NCBI GenBank assembly: GCA_964036155.1
Contig: OZ038422.1
Location: 79,817,201 to 79,881,200 of the forward strand
Reading direction: 5' to 3'
Length of the DNA: 64,000 nucleotides
DNA from: Diploscapter coronatus
Lineage: Eukaryota; Nematoda; Chromadorea; Rhabditida; Rhabditidae
The notes under the pieces are model-generated. The model was not told the origin of the DNA. It saw only the letters and a program-made list of their open reading frames with translations, and ran no database searches. Below are positions 35,871-49,225 of the stretch, piece after piece. Both the position numbers and the translations under genes were made by a program. Every line of letters begins with the position of its first letter. Position 1 is the stretch's first letter.

Positions 35871-38800
35871 TTTGACTGAATTTGGTTGACTTCGAATTCA
35901 ATCAATGCTTATCAACGCCTTTCTCGTGTGTTATAAAACGAGCTAATATTAGTAAGTAAAATTTTAGGAAGATTATATAAATCTAGGACGGTGACCTAGC
36001 AAGCTTTTACATTGAATGAAAATTGATAAGAGAATAGTGATGCCGAATATTCTGCGAGAAAGGATCTTATCATAATATGAGCAATTTTGGCAAATGATTA
36101 GAAGTTGGAAATAAGTAAATGAAGGAATTTTAATTAGTTGAACAATAATCTGCTCAATTTCAAATGTCATCCCGCATTCAAATGAAACATGCTCAGGAGG
36201 AAGAAAAAATAAGAAGTTTTAATAAATACTAAAAGCAGGGTTGTCTGAAGTTCGAAAAAGAACGACCTTTAACTTAAATCGGAATATGACGATTTGAGGA
36301 GAAATGAATATTGAAAAGTAAACAGAATTTTCCCTCCTAAAATAATGATTCAGAAGTGGAAGTAACTCTATTTAAACGACATACCAAGCTGAAATTCCGT
36401 GTCGGGAATATACGAATTGAATAAAACTAGAAATAAAAAAATAGCCATTCGTAGAAGACGAGCATTGATAACTGGATGGGAGGATCAAGAATTTGGCAAG
36501 CGAGTCTTTGGATCACTTGCTCGCTATTTTCTGTATTTTTTCATACTCTATCGATTGGTATATGATTTGGGAATCTGTTATTTATTTTTGAAAATTCGAA
36601 ATTTCCTGGTCCGGCTTCAGATCGGTTATTCCCTAGACTGATACCGAAAAGAGTGAACATTTTTGTACGAAAATAATCCTTAGGGCGTCTACTTTATAAA
36701 TATAAACGATCTATTACACAGATTCGTACTAGTTCCTTGAAAATAATCAAAGAATCATCAACATTCATGCTTTTTGACATTTTTGCAGTTTTTAACCGTA
36801 ACTTGTGACAGGAAGATCGGGTTCGAAAAAAATATTTGCTCCATTCGACTCAGCTCATCAAGCTGAACAATCCTGATATAGGTTTTGGGGTATCAGAATG
36901 ACTTGAAATTTGACCCCTAAACCCCGGTACCCGAATCCGAACTTGAAAGTGCCGGAAAAAAGCCCGGAATTATGATTCTCAGATCGAATACAGTTAGTTA
37001 ACACTAAAAAATCTCGAAAAAAGTGATTTTGCTACTGATCACCCCCCTCTATAGAAAGCCGATTCTCAAAGACTCTTAAATTAAAAATGCCTAGAATGAA
37101 AACAAAGGATACTTCTTTTCGAATTAGAGCTCATTTTTATCCCCAAGAGATTAGAAATTATCGGCTTCAATTCCTCAAATCTAAACATAGAATAGGGCAA
37201 ATCTATATTTTTTCTGAAATATCCGTCTTTATATTCTAAAAGCAAGGATTAACACCTCTAAAGAAGATAAAAATAACCAATTACTAGGTATCGTACTAGA
37301 TGTTTAAATTTTGATATTTAGGCGATCTAGAAATAATTAAAATTAAAGAAACCTTCTAACACAGATTTGCAACGTTTTTCTAAAAATTGTCAATCAAACC
37401 ACACCGAAACCGCGGTTACGATTATTTATTTGCAAATCTGATTCGAAATTAAAGCTTCCTGATAATTTCACTACGACTTTGCAAGAAAGATAACTTTAAC
37501 TTTAACTTTACCTCCAAATCTCTCCTGCTAATTAAGAATATCAGTTATCTGACTAGGAATATGCGATATACATAATTTTCTCATCAATTGTGCCTTCATA
37601 AGTCAGCATTTTGCAACAAGATATAAAAAAAAAAAAAAAAAAACTCGGTAATTTGTCGACTGAGATGCGGATATCGCATTCGGTTATATTCGAAGAAAGA
37701 CTCGAACTTATAAATGGGGTGGTGGCTCGACTTTTTAGTTTTCGGAAATGCTATCATTCTCATGATTTTGGAAAAGGTAAATTTTTAGATATAATAACCT
37801 CTTTTCCAAGATTAAAAAATATTCATCCCAAGTTTGACATAGTTAAGATCCTAATGACTGAAAATTGATAAGTCATAAACATGTTATCGTAATTTTACCC
37901 CCTGATTAAATCCTATTGATAAGTAAAATTCGCTCTCGAATTTTCCCCCCAAATGGATATCCTCTTTTCTTGCATTTAGGAAATTAAAATCACGAGCGCG
38001 AGAAATATCACTTATTTTATCAGTAGCTATTAACTCCTAGGTAGGATAGGATTATCTTTCCTAATTTGGACGTCAATCGTACATTAGAGATTTTGTTTTC
38101 AGTTAGAATTGTAAATCTTAATTTCATCGTGTTTTTAACATTTCAAAAGTTCAAAACATTTAAGAAAGATGCAATTTTAAACTGCAAAATTTAAGTAGCT
38201 TAAAGATATTAACTTTTCCCGTGCTATTTCGTCACATAGTCATGGTAATCCTAATTTTACCTAAAAATTAAGACTCGTATAGAAGAGTTTAATCCTGATA
38301 TATAATTTCTGCCCCGATATCTATTTTCGTATCTAAATGTCTAAGTAATCAACATTAGTTGAGGCGATATATGAAATCCTCGGTGTTAAGCCTTGCAATT
38401 CTATTAAAGGAGCGAATTGTATTTGAAGATGTGTGAGTGTCTCCTCGCCCCTCGCTCACAGGATGTAGCTAATAAAGTCGAAGGGATAGCACATTTACAT
38501 CGTTTTTCGTCCCTTACCTCCCGATTTCTCCATGTAAGGGGTTAATCTCTAGTATGTCGTCCTGACGACCGCTCTGATAATATAAGTAGTCGGACGACGC
38601 GGCCTTAATATCCTTCATTAAGTCGAATCAGATAGCATCTTGAGATGAGCAGGCGAATTTTATACGAGTTATGGAGAAGTCATAGCTTTATCTCTGAGAT
38701 TTCAAAGCTCGCTCTTCCTAGCTCATATCATCGTCCCTTCATAATTATATCATCTCACCCATTAATTTGATTAAATCTTGAAATTTTGCATCGCTTTTAT

Positions 38801-41199
38801 TTCCCAAATTAAATTTCTCACAGAAGAAAAAGGGGTAATCAATTAGCTCGGGATTTAAAGATTCATTTTTGAAGTACGAAAAATTATCAAATTAGCTAAT
38901 TCACCTATGTAAAAGCCGGACTTCATCATTAAAACTAAACTATTGCAAATTCCTGAATTACCTAAAATTGCTTGATGATGATCAAAAATTGTATCTGAGG
39001 TAACAAAGAAATTTAATCATTTTCATCCAGCATGCTCAGCCCCCTCAAATTTTCAGGTTATGTAAAACATAGAGTAATAATTTCTCTTTTATTAGCGATG
39101 GAGCGCAAATATTTAGCATTTGAGCGCGATGAATCGATAATCATATTCGGTTCGTTAGCTCTGAAGAAAAGTGCTATTAGCCATGAGAGGCGAGAGATTG
39201 AATTAGACCGTACTAGTGGGTGGAGAGATCAGAGAAGCAGACGGAGATTCGAGAGAGATAATGTAAATACGGGAGATACAGAGACAATGTTAGAGAGTTC
39301 TTGAAAGAATGCGACCGCTAATGGGCCCCGCTCTCAATTAAATGGGTCCTTTCCCAAATAGTAGATTGAGAAACTAAAAGCAAAACTCTTATATTGTTGA
39401 TTAGGCTGCTTTAGCTAAAACAATACTTCATCCATAGTTGCCCTCTAAAATATATGGTATCTAGGCTAGAAAGTGATCGTTTTGCCATAAAAGACTGGCA
39501 CATTGGCTAGGAAAGGTTTCATGGTATTCCATACAATTTCGACTAGCTATTTTTCGGCGAAAGAAATCCCCTCTTATATCGCATTTAATTACTTTCCAAT
39601 ACTATAATTATCTACTCATTTCATCCAAGGCCTTAGGGATAATTATAGGGCAATTATCGGCTGAGAAGAAGAAGGGGAAAGCGATAATTACTGCTATGCG
39701 CAGCGAAAATTGCAATTGCACGAGGAAAATGGTTACCGCAGACGAAGATTTTTCGGGTTATTTTTCGCTTTTCTTTCAATTTTACTGTAGGCGAGTGCAC
39801 TTTATATTTAAGATTTCAGAGAAGAGTTGTTGATTGCATAGATTCTCAAAGATTTGCTTCTCATGTTTTCGCCCAAATTTAACGAAAACTCTGCAATTTT
39901 ACTGTCTTTGTTTAGAGTAAAAACGAGCGAACGAATTCTAAATATCGATCGATTTTCACGATGCGAAATTGCTAGATTTCGTTCAATGCTTTTATGCGCA
40001 TCTAACGCTATTATCCCCATTAACACATTCGACTTGAATGGTTTTCGAAGGGCTTGGAAAGAGTAGTTTTTGATAGAAAGGATGAGAGAATTCTGAGAAA
40101 TTAGCATACGACTAATATAGTGGAAACTTCATAGGAAGAGTTAGAGAGTTAAAGTTTTTCTTCCATTTTATCCTTTCATAGGTTTGTAGAAAGGAATTTT
40201 CATTTCCTCCAATTTTAATTAGTTTTGCAATTGCCCAAAATCGATTATTCGTACAGAGACAATTCCGCTCCATAATTATTCATTATTCACCCTCCGACCG
40301 ATACCAATATTCATCAATCTATCTCTCACATTCCACTGCAATATGTGCGACTGATCTGATCTCTCTTCCACTCTCCGAACTTTCCACACTATTTCGACCA
40401 ATTGTTAATCACACATATTCAATTGTATATGTGATTGGACGAAGGGGGTGATCACTCCTCTTCTCTAAGTATCCTAACAATTCATTGTCTATCACTTTTT
40501 AGTTACCCCCAACCAAATAATATTGCGGAAGGTCGGTATATTGCAATTTGTATAGTTGATTGGAAAATAGTTTGACGAATTTTTCAAGTTATTCCTTGAA
40601 ATTTTTTTCTTTTAAAATTAAGTTAGGGTGATTAAAATTGAATAATATTGACATCAAAATTGTCAGCCCATCGAGTGATTCAATTTTACGTATAGTTTTT
40701 CTTCCCTAATATAAAATTTTGCAATTTTATTCGAATAATTTATAAATTGCGACACCAATATACTCAGGGCAATTGCGATTTGCATTAGATTTGTTTATAT
40801 ATTGACTTTATCTCTGCTTCTCCGAAACCTCTCTGATTGCTCGCTATTTCGGACAGTCTTTGTCATTTGACAGAACGGCTCTTTCCAAGATTTGCCCCCC
40901 ATCTCTTTGTGAGAGAGCTCGCCTTTCATATATCAGGCCTTTTATCCCCGTTTCTTTACACCCTCCTCTGAACTCGTTATCTCTCGACATTTATATCTAT
41001 TTGACCCCGGGGTCTGTATTATATAGCCACCCAAACTTGAAGGGGGATTCGCTTTATTTGAGAGCCAGATTTAATTACCGTATGCCAAAAACTTGTCATC
41101 GTCTGGTTAATTATTTAAAAAAAAATCTTTTAGCTTCGCTTAAGGCAAAATGACAATGATATATAGAGCATGTTCGCAAACCTAAATAAAAATTCACCT

Positions 41200-44130
41200 A
41201 TTTTTCACACACATAACTTTCGGTTAAACTAATTGCCCATATAATTTAATTACCCTTAATTGTCTCAATTAGTCCCCGACATTTCCAATTATCATGCGAT
41301 TTTCGTCAACAAGATCCCTTTGCGAAATTGCTAATTTGATTTTTCGCGCTGTGTAATTAATTAGTGATTGTGAAAGCGAGAGAGAGAGAGAGTGTGTAGG
41401 GCCAGAGAAGAAAACCCCCCATTTAATTGATCATTATCTCGTCACTTCGCTAGATAATTAGTCATTGATTTTCGTCGGCGCACGAAGCAGGCACTTTATT
41501 TTAGCAATTTCAGTTGAAAGTGGTCGTATCGATTTTTAAGGCATTTTCTCGATTGTGTGTTAAAGCATTGTTCATTGATGAAACGTGATGAGGAGTATGC
41601 ATAATCTAGGGGCTAAAAATTATTTGGATGAAGGTCAGCGTTTTCTCGATAGCATTGCATTTCGCCATAATTACCCCTACAAATTCCCTCCTCGTCCATT
41701 TTTGAGTATGTTTACCCAAATTAGTCTATGGTTGAAACGAAATACCCTAACCACTGCGTGTCCAATTTATTCTCTCCCCTTGCATCGTTTGCATTATAGT
41801 CAGAGTGCCTCATCGGTCGTTCTAGTTTTCGTAAATTACCCTTTAACCACTCTCTCCCCTCCACATGTGTGCACAGCATTAGCATTAGTTTGGACAGAAA
41901 GCGAAATTATGCAGAAATAGAATGTAAGGGGAGAAAATTTGGCCTCATTATTATATTAGACCGGGTCTTTCTTTCGATGCAATAATTTTAGAAATCACTT
42001 TTTCAGTCTGATTCTCTTCCTTCAATCAGCAGTATTGTGATTTTCTCAAGTCTTATGTATCGTATATTCTGCTATCATCATCATCATCTGAAGATGGGTG
42101 CGATTCTTCAGAATCGCCTAAGTTTCAGATATTTTCAGAAACTGGTCACAAATGCGCATCTACCCAGCCTTAATTATTCTAATTTTCCCTCTCACCTCCT
42201 CTCTCTTCTGCATCTCTTCCCTAATTTCCCCTCGCTCCCTTTCGGGTGTCTCTCCCTCTCCGACTTAATTGCGTTTATAATGCGAGTCGTCGGTCCTCTG
42301 CCCCTTGCCTCTAGAATTATCAATCGATGATTCGGAATAGGAGGACTAGGGGCTAAAGTGGCTCTCCCCTTCTCCCATAGACCCTAGACAGGGCAATTTA
42401 CTAACGAGAAATTAGTTGATGGGCGCAGAGAGTGGGCAATTTAGAGAGACGAGAGAGAGGGGGAAATTGCAGAGAGATGGGGAAATTTTTGGATTATCTA
42501 TGAAAGTGGATGCTGTTCATTTCAAATTATTGGACACATTTTGGGGTGAAGATCAGCTTTTAAAACTCATAGACTTCAAGAATTGTAAGTTTCTTAAATT
42601 GCGCGAAACACTTTGACAAATATCCTCACAGCAGACATTGCACTAAATTGTAAGTGCTAATTGACCCTCATTCCATGTTCTGCTTCTTTTACCCTCTCAG
42701 AATCTCGATCTCCTTCATAGTTTGTCTAATTCTATTCAATTTAAAAAGTATCTGAATCTCTCTTCTCTAACAACCCCATACTATTTCCTAATTTCTCTAG
42801 TTCTTATATTCGCCCAATTTACACACTATGTTGGTCTTAGATGGGGATAAGTACACACGCACAGTGCAGCAGTGCTGTCGGTCTGTCCGAGAGCCAATTG
42901 TGTGTCCGCTCTTTGCGCCTCTCTCTCTCTCTTTCTGTATCTCGACCCTCTAACGACCTCTCACACATTCCCTCATATTTCCCGCAGATCCAACAGATCA
43001 AATAGATCTATCGATGAATCAAGCATCCATGGATCTCTTATTACCCCCCTATAATCCATGCACGAATTCTCTATAGCACATTTGCAATTTCAGTCTTCAA
43101 TTTAGAAAGATTGTAGCTGCGCTTGTACTTCATCATAAAATCTTAGTTTTTATCCATCTTTTAGCTCCGATTTTGTTATCATTATCGCAAGTTTTTGTTG
43201 ATCTTGATCATTTTTCTTTTCAAAAACAGACTTGCGAATAAGAACCCGCGGGTGCAGGTCCAAAATTTAGAAAACGCTGCAGGTCTGCTCAAAAATTTTC
43301 CTTTTTACTTTGTCTAGCTCTTACGCTCGAATTTACACATCTTCCAAACTCTTTCATTCATAATTTTTTGTTATCTTTGGATTTTATTTGCTCTGTCTCT
43401 CCAGTTCACGCACTATTTCCCCTAGTCTTTATCTTCTGCCCATTTTAGGCGTCATCTCGTTATTCCTTATCCATTGAATTTCTATCCCCGCGCATTCTCA
43501 ATTGGTCTCATTCTGAAATCTCCTTTTATCCCTCCCCTTTCTCATTTAAGGAGCGATTTTAACCAATGAAATCTCTGAATGTTTCAAAGACTCGAGGTTT
43601 ATGCAAGTGGTCGCGGGATTCAGGGCGATAATTATTTAATCCGGTCATCGTATGTTTCGGAAAATTAAACAATAACAAATTCTGGTCTTTGTATTTTACA
43701 CCAATCTATCATTGGCACACCATTCTGTTGACTTTAGCCAAAATTTTTGCATCTATATATTTCTTTTTTAGAAAGACTTTTCCAGTCAATAATTACCCCA
43801 ATTATCTCCCTTCGAAAATGCTAATTAACTCAATTATCTGTCCAAGTAGTCTTTTCCAGAAACAACAATCTAGCATTTCCCAAGCAATCGGTATTTCTTC
43901 GGAACCCATAATTAGGCTCGTTTATTATCTGATCTCTCAAAATCTAGTGCTATTCCTCATTTGTAAAGTAGGACGCATCTTGTGCGAATCTGGACTTAAT
44001 TAGGAGAGTGGGGGGAGGGCTGTGTCTTCCCTCCCCCCCTAAATTATATCTCTTCTCTCTATCTACTCTCGCTTCAATTTCTTCATCTCTAATTATTTCC
44101 TCCTTCTTTTCCCCTCTTTGATTTGCTCTT
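41200..44130. promoter_or_regulatory. Dense cluster of ATTA/TAATTA homeodomain-type sites
   Basis: Repeated TAATTA, TTAATTG and AATTAG cores occur every few tens of bases (for example around 41225-41280, 41355-41365, 43790-43850, 43905-43915, 44090-44190). The next gene encodes a homeodomain protein, so auto- or cross-regulation is plausible. In AT-rich DNA such cores also arise by chance, which limits confidence. Confidence 0.35.
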
Positions 44131-44220
44131 CCCTAATTATCTTTCTTCGCTTCTTTTCCTCACTGCAATTTCCCCTCTCCTTCCTAATTACCCTCTTGTT
44201 CCCCTCTTTTCTCTGCCCAA
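43990..44220 (+). repeat. Pyrimidine-rich tract upstream of the homeobox exons
   Basis: About 230 bases almost entirely C and T on the plus strand with TAATTA islands. A similar tract (48900-49130) lies at a comparable place upstream of the zinc-finger gene. Confidence 0.6.
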
Positions 44221-44406
44221 ATTCACATGTGCTCGTTATTTAGCCGAAATGTGTGGATGAGTTCGCCTTTTGCCTTTTGCCTCTTTCCTCGTTTCTTTCT
44301 TCTTTCATTTATACCCGATTTTATGAGTTCATCTCGCGATGAATAACCAAAATCGATACTCGATTGGTGGTGCATAATTGATTGATTTTTATATTTTGAA
44401 AAAAAA

Positions 44407-44423
44407 TATATATATATATATAT
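44407..44423. repeat. (TA)n microsatellite
   Basis: About eight TA units following an A run. No role is evident. Confidence 0.75.
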
Positions 44424-44631
44424 TTTGCTGTTCTTGCATAGATAAATTTGATCACATCCAAAGTAATAAGAATGTTGAGCTATTTTTCCAGAAATAGTTT
44501 TTTATTTGGTTTTTCAAAATTTTAAATCTTTTTTTTTTCAACTTCGTCTTTCTCTCAAGTTGTCATTTTTTGCTCGAAATCATCATTTTTATAGAATAAC
44601 TCGTTCATTTTAATGACCCCTCCTGTTTGAG

Positions 44632-47246
44632 GATCACAATTTCGTTGACCAAGGCAGCCGAGACGCGTGGCAGTGGGGAGCCAATGCACGTGCTCGTCAA
44701 CCTCGAGAATCATCCCCACTTAATGGGCGAGATCGTCTCCAGTTTGGTCAGAAGAAAATAATCTCTTTTTCTATTTAAAACGAATATGTTTTCAGATTTC
44801 CAAATATGGGGTGCCAGTCTCTGTGGTGGATTCGATCGACAAAATCTGTCCGAAATGCTCGACTAAAAAGGAGGAGGAGTCTTCGGAGAGGTAGATTTTT
44901 GAAAAAAATATTTCTGAATTTTTTCCTGAGAAATATCTAGTTCTTGTCCGGGGATTGATTGGAAAAGAAATGTTGAAAAATGCAGGATTAATATCGAAAT
45001 TTTCAGAAATGGGCATTGCTCTGAGACGAGTTCACTGATGGGACTGATCACTTCGCCTAGCCCTACGCCGCCTAGACCTTCTAGGTGAGATGGGATTTTC
45101 GAAACAAAGTTTAAATACTTGAATTTTCAGTGCGAAAAACAGCCAACAAGCTCACAGGGATCAATCGGCCACTAATTCCAATTGCGGCTCCCCGACCAAG
45201 AAGTCCATCAACCAGCTCTTCCCCACTCAGTTGGATCTGCTCAGGGGAGAGGTACATCTTTTGCATTTTTGTTAAATTACGTATGTTTCGATATTATCAT
45301 CCTCACGAGTTAAAAAATGTTTACAATTTTTTTCTGAAACATAAACAAGCAGTAAATTCAGGTGTCTTCTTCAAACGCGGACGTTTCTGCGAGTCCAACC
45401 TCTACGAATACTCAGGCGATGGTCAACGCTAAATCTGGAAAGCCGTCCGTGGTGGAGAATTTGGCTGATGTGAGAAGATTTATAATTTTGAAAAGAGCAA
45501 CTGAATAATACAGGCGTTCAACCCATTCAACCCTGAGTTGCTGGCCTCGTTCATCTCGGGCACGCCGGACATCTTCACTGCAGCCAATACCCTCTGCAAC
45601 AACTCGGCTGCCGCTGCGGCTCTCAACATGTTCACTGCGGTTGGTTTACTACATTTTATTTGACAAAAAATCTCTTTTCTATTTGCAAGAAAATCTCAAT
45701 TCTAAGATTGCTGAAGATAAAATTGAGAATGCGTTTGAACTAATCTGATTTCTTTGTTTTGAAAGAATTTTTGATAATCGAATTCACATTCGCAATTCAT
45801 TATTTCTGACAATCATAAGTTTCAAATTGTAGAATTTCTGAAACCTATCTAAAGTATTTATTTGAAGCTTGCGATCTCAAATGCATATTCGAAACTTCAG
45901 CCATTTTTATACAGTAGCTTTAGAAACGAGAATATGTTAAGCGTAATTACTCTGTACCCATTACCTTTCTCTTATTACCGGTCGGTAATTAAATTAACCG
46001 TCATATTTGGGCATCTAAATAGAGGCGAATGTGTAATGAGAAAATGAGAACTAATTGACCAACTAGTTTAATTATCGACGCTTCACTAATTGAGCGAATC
46101 AGTTAGTTAGAAAACAAAAATACGAAACTTACAGAATATAAAATATTCATAAAGGAGAATAAAATTCAGGACTCCTCCTCGAATGATGACTCTCAAAATG
46201 GTGGAATCGGACCCATCAAAATTTCCGATTCTGCCAGGAAAGACCCCAACAAGGCCAATAAATATCGTAATATTTTATCTCTATTCTTGAAGAGAATGCA
46301 AGAATTCAGATATCACTTCATCGGGCAAGCTCAGAAGAGGCAGAATCGTTTACACTCCGAAAGAATTGGTGAGAAATTTGCAAATTTCGAATTAGAGAGG
46401 AAAAGTTTCGGCATTTCTTGTCCATCAGCCATAAAATTTTAGCAAAAGCAGTTACTTATTATGACATAAAGGAATATTTTTGAATGGAACATTTTTAGCA
46501 AATCCTGGAGGACTTCTACCAGGAGAACCCGAATTCGTGTGCAGACCCAGTGAAGAGAAAGCAGATGTGCGAACTGCTCTCCATCGACTATCAGAGGCTC
46601 AAAGTTTGGTTAGTTTTTTTTTTATTATTTTTATTTTTAAATCCATTTTGTTAGAAATGAAAAATAATTATTAGAATATCATCTTTTACCAATTTTTTAG
46701 ACATGTAATTTTTGTAGAGCATATCTAAAGAGTTTTCTCTTTATTACTTGAATTTGATGCCTGATTGAGATAGGCTACAACGTTCTATTAAAAATTATGC
46801 AGGAAATATAACTGATAAATGGCACACGAATCCCAAGTTTAATATCTTTTATTTGAAGGTTCCAAAATCGCCGTCGCAAGGACAAGATCCGTGCTCTGCA
46901 GGCAGCTGGAGACGAACAAGCCATGCTCGCCATGTTCAAGTCCTTCAAAAATGATGACGGTAAGATTTTTATAAATTTAATTTAATTTTTTGTTGTTGAA
47001 ATTAGTCATTTTTTAAATTTTACTCTCCAAAAGTTTAGCTAAATTTTTAAAAAGAAAATATTAAAACAAACATTTTGAGGTCTAATGGACGGACTGATGG
47101 ACGGGATGGATGGAGATGACATGAACGGAGCCGGCGACGGAGAGGGCAGAGACGACGAGGAAGAGGGAGAAGAGCCGCCCAGCGGGACTGAAAATGCTCC
47201 CAGCAGTCTGTTCGACGTTCTCAAAATGGAATCTAGGACGGATTAG
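44632..47246 (+). CDS. Homeobox transcription factor with a Cys-containing N-terminal domain, 5' incomplete
   Basis: Exons: 44632-44746, 44796-44890, 45007-45084, 45131-45251, 45362-45469, 45514-45639, 46170-46266, 46310-46368, 46499-46608, 46859-46959, 47080-47246; phases agree from the second exon on, about 392 visible residues. The first exon(s) with the start codon were not found. The N-terminal domain (first two exons) reads PMHVLVNLENHPHLMGE...ISKYGVPVSVVDSIDKICPKC. Its layout resembles the HOCHOB-type domain reported for some nematode homeobox proteins (my recollection, unverified). A Ser/Pro-rich linker follows, then the homeodomain: RRGRIVYTPKELQILEDFY, then LSIDYQRLKVWFQNRRRKDK, with Trp48, Phe49, Gln50, Asn51 and Arg53 all intact. 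The tail is very acidic (MDGMDGDDM, DDEEEGEE). It is a nuclear sequence-specific factor; with Gln50 it should favour TAATTG/A-type sites. Confidence 0.85.
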
Positions 47247-49225
47247 AGTAAATGCAAACCCATCAAGCGTAATAGAATGTGATGAAGGTAAGAAAATTCA
47301 AAATTTGAAAGGAAACTTGAGAATTTTGATAGAATTCACTTTCTTCAATGAAAAAAGTCGCATATTTCAGACATAAAATATGAAACTTTGTTTCGTTTTG
47401 GAGAATACCAATTTCTAAATATGCGAACCTATCAAAGTGATAAGTTTTTCAGATTTTCTTTGAAAGATGATTTTATTTCTCGATAATTTGTCGAGATATT
47501 CTCAAACGACCTATTCGTTCTTCATGTTTTTTTTTCTTCTAGAGTAATTTAGTAAATCAAAACTATCATCCCTATGTTTCTCGTCATATTCATAGACAGC
47601 TCGGAAATATTGCGGAATGGGAGGAAGGTAGATACTGCACATTTTTTTTGCAACTTGCATCCCCAAGCTTCGACCCTCTACTTCTCTGTGCTTTTCCAGC
47701 GAGATGAAAAGAAAACAGGAGCGAGAAGAAGGGGAATAATAAGAGAAGAAAGGCGGGACGCGTGCGAAATCGAGTTGCAACGAGTGTGCAGTATCCACCT
47801 CCTCGCAAGCCATAATAACGTGAATATATGCAGACTATAATATTCAAAATGACTGATCTTTATTCATTTCTTTCACCGCTTTAAAATATTATTCTTATGA
47901 AATTCGCTTTTCAAGTAAATTTCCTGATAAAAATTCAGTCGAAATCAAAATATTAATATTTTCCTCGAATTTTTACCAGACGATTTACAGAGGTTATCTT
48001 TACCATTTGTCCTGATGATCTAATTTTTCGATTGCGTTATCCATTTTTGGTCAAAGTTTTCTCAATTCTGCCTCAGATGAACACAATTTTCATTCCTTAA
48101 CATAAACACTTCGCTTTACGATTTATTGATTTTTCGCAATTGAAGTTTGATGTTGTGACGTCATCAGATTATTTTCTCAAAATGTATCATCAACTTTGTC
48201 TCCTTTTATTTCATCTTTCGAACAAAGTATTCAGAATTACACTATTCAATGATAGAGCCTTAATTTGTAACTTTTACTCAACCGGGTGCTCGGAACTTAC
48301 TCTAGCAATTTAGCCTAATTTTTTGTTGGAGAACGAAATGTTAGGCTAAATTATAATTTTTGAGGATTTGTAAAAATCCGACGACTTTATTTATCGCAAT
48401 CTCATTCCATTACAAATGTTGTTTTTCGATGATTGATTTTTATTTGAAATGTCATTTTTGTTTGTGCAAAATTGCTTGTTCGAGATCATAATTCTTGATG
48501 ATATGGTGTTATTCTAGATAAAGCAAGATTATTCGATTCCACACTATAACATAGTTTATTCTCCAATAAATGATGAGGTTGAAGGTCTTTCCAAAATTTC
48601 TTTTATCAAGTTGGTCTGCTCGGTTTAACCTATCTTTTTATGGTGGTTGGTGGTATTTTAACCCAAAGAGTCGAGTTTCAGATCTTCGTCCGCTTGTTTT
48701 CAAAGTGTCACCCAAAAGCGGAAATTTCGGAAAGGTTGATCAAAGTTTTTTTCTTTTCAATTTAAAAATTCCTCAACAAGGTTTCATTCGAGTCGAGGTT
48801 CTAACACCCCTTAATTTTTGGGTAAACGTAATCCGTAAAATTAGAAGCCCATCGCACTTTTTTCGAACCTTTTCCCCTCACTTTCTGCGCCAATCAATGG
48901 TGTCCTTTCTTCCGTCGTGCTATTTTTCCCGTTTCTCTTTCTCTTCCTCCATCTCCAACACCCTTGCTCTCTCACCCTCATTCTTTCCTCGTCCCAGCAC
49001 TATCTCTGCCCCTTGCCTCTTTTCCCACCCTTCACCCTTTCTCTCTCACCAATTTGTCTGTTTCTTTTCCTCTCTTCTGACTCACTCTCTCACCCCCACC
49101 TCCTCTTCACCACGCACTAGGCGCGCCTTCACATAAAATCGCTGAATTTTACAATCTCTATTGACTCGTTCAAGGTTTATTTTGAAAAGCGTGGCTTTAT
49201 ACTTTGGAGATTACTGTAATTTCAG
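47247..49225. other. Spacer between the homeobox and zinc-finger genes
   Basis: Two kilobases with the homeobox 3' UTR and the zinc-finger promoter, probably including its undetected first exon. A palindromic CRE, TGACGTCA, lies at 48156-48163. A pyrimidine-rich tract covers 48900-49130. The 188-codon frame across 48570-49136 is Ser/Phe/Pro-rich because it runs through that tract. I do not call it a gene. Confidence 0.55.
48156..48163. promoter_or_regulatory. Palindromic CRE (TGACGTCA)
   Basis: Full CREB/ATF palindrome about 1.1 kb upstream of the first recognised zinc-finger exon. Motif evidence only. Confidence 0.3.

Larger units (their letters stand above)
35871..44631. other. 8.7 kb gene-poor, ATTA-rich region upstream of the homeobox gene
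   Basis: No exon with credible codon bias or protein similarity was found on either strand. It may hold the 5' exon(s), a long first intron and the control region of the homeobox gene. Notable content: a run of about 19 A at 37625-37643; three tandem TTTAAC units ending near 37510; short (AG)n and (CT)n runs near 41380 and 42920; many TAATTA/ATTA cores between 41200 and 44130; pyrimidine-rich DNA at 42180-42310 and 43990-44220. ORFs at 39032-39304 and 40860-41153 lack splice or family support. Confidence 0.6.

Noticed and set aside
36399..36641. Plus-strand frame with a basic then hydrophobic composition
   Set aside because: The frame has no ATG at its start (it begins GTG), no splice context and no codon bias.
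36770..36850. GGTTCGAAAA resembling a tRNA T-arm
   Set aside because: The flanks do not form a cloverleaf.
37625..37643. Run of about 19 A as a retroposition mark
   Set aside because: No upstream processed-gene sequence or target-site duplication was seen.
48570..49136. 188-codon plus-strand frame
   Set aside because: It runs through a pyrimidine-rich tract, giving a low-complexity Ser/Phe/Pro/Leu peptide. Length is explained by composition.
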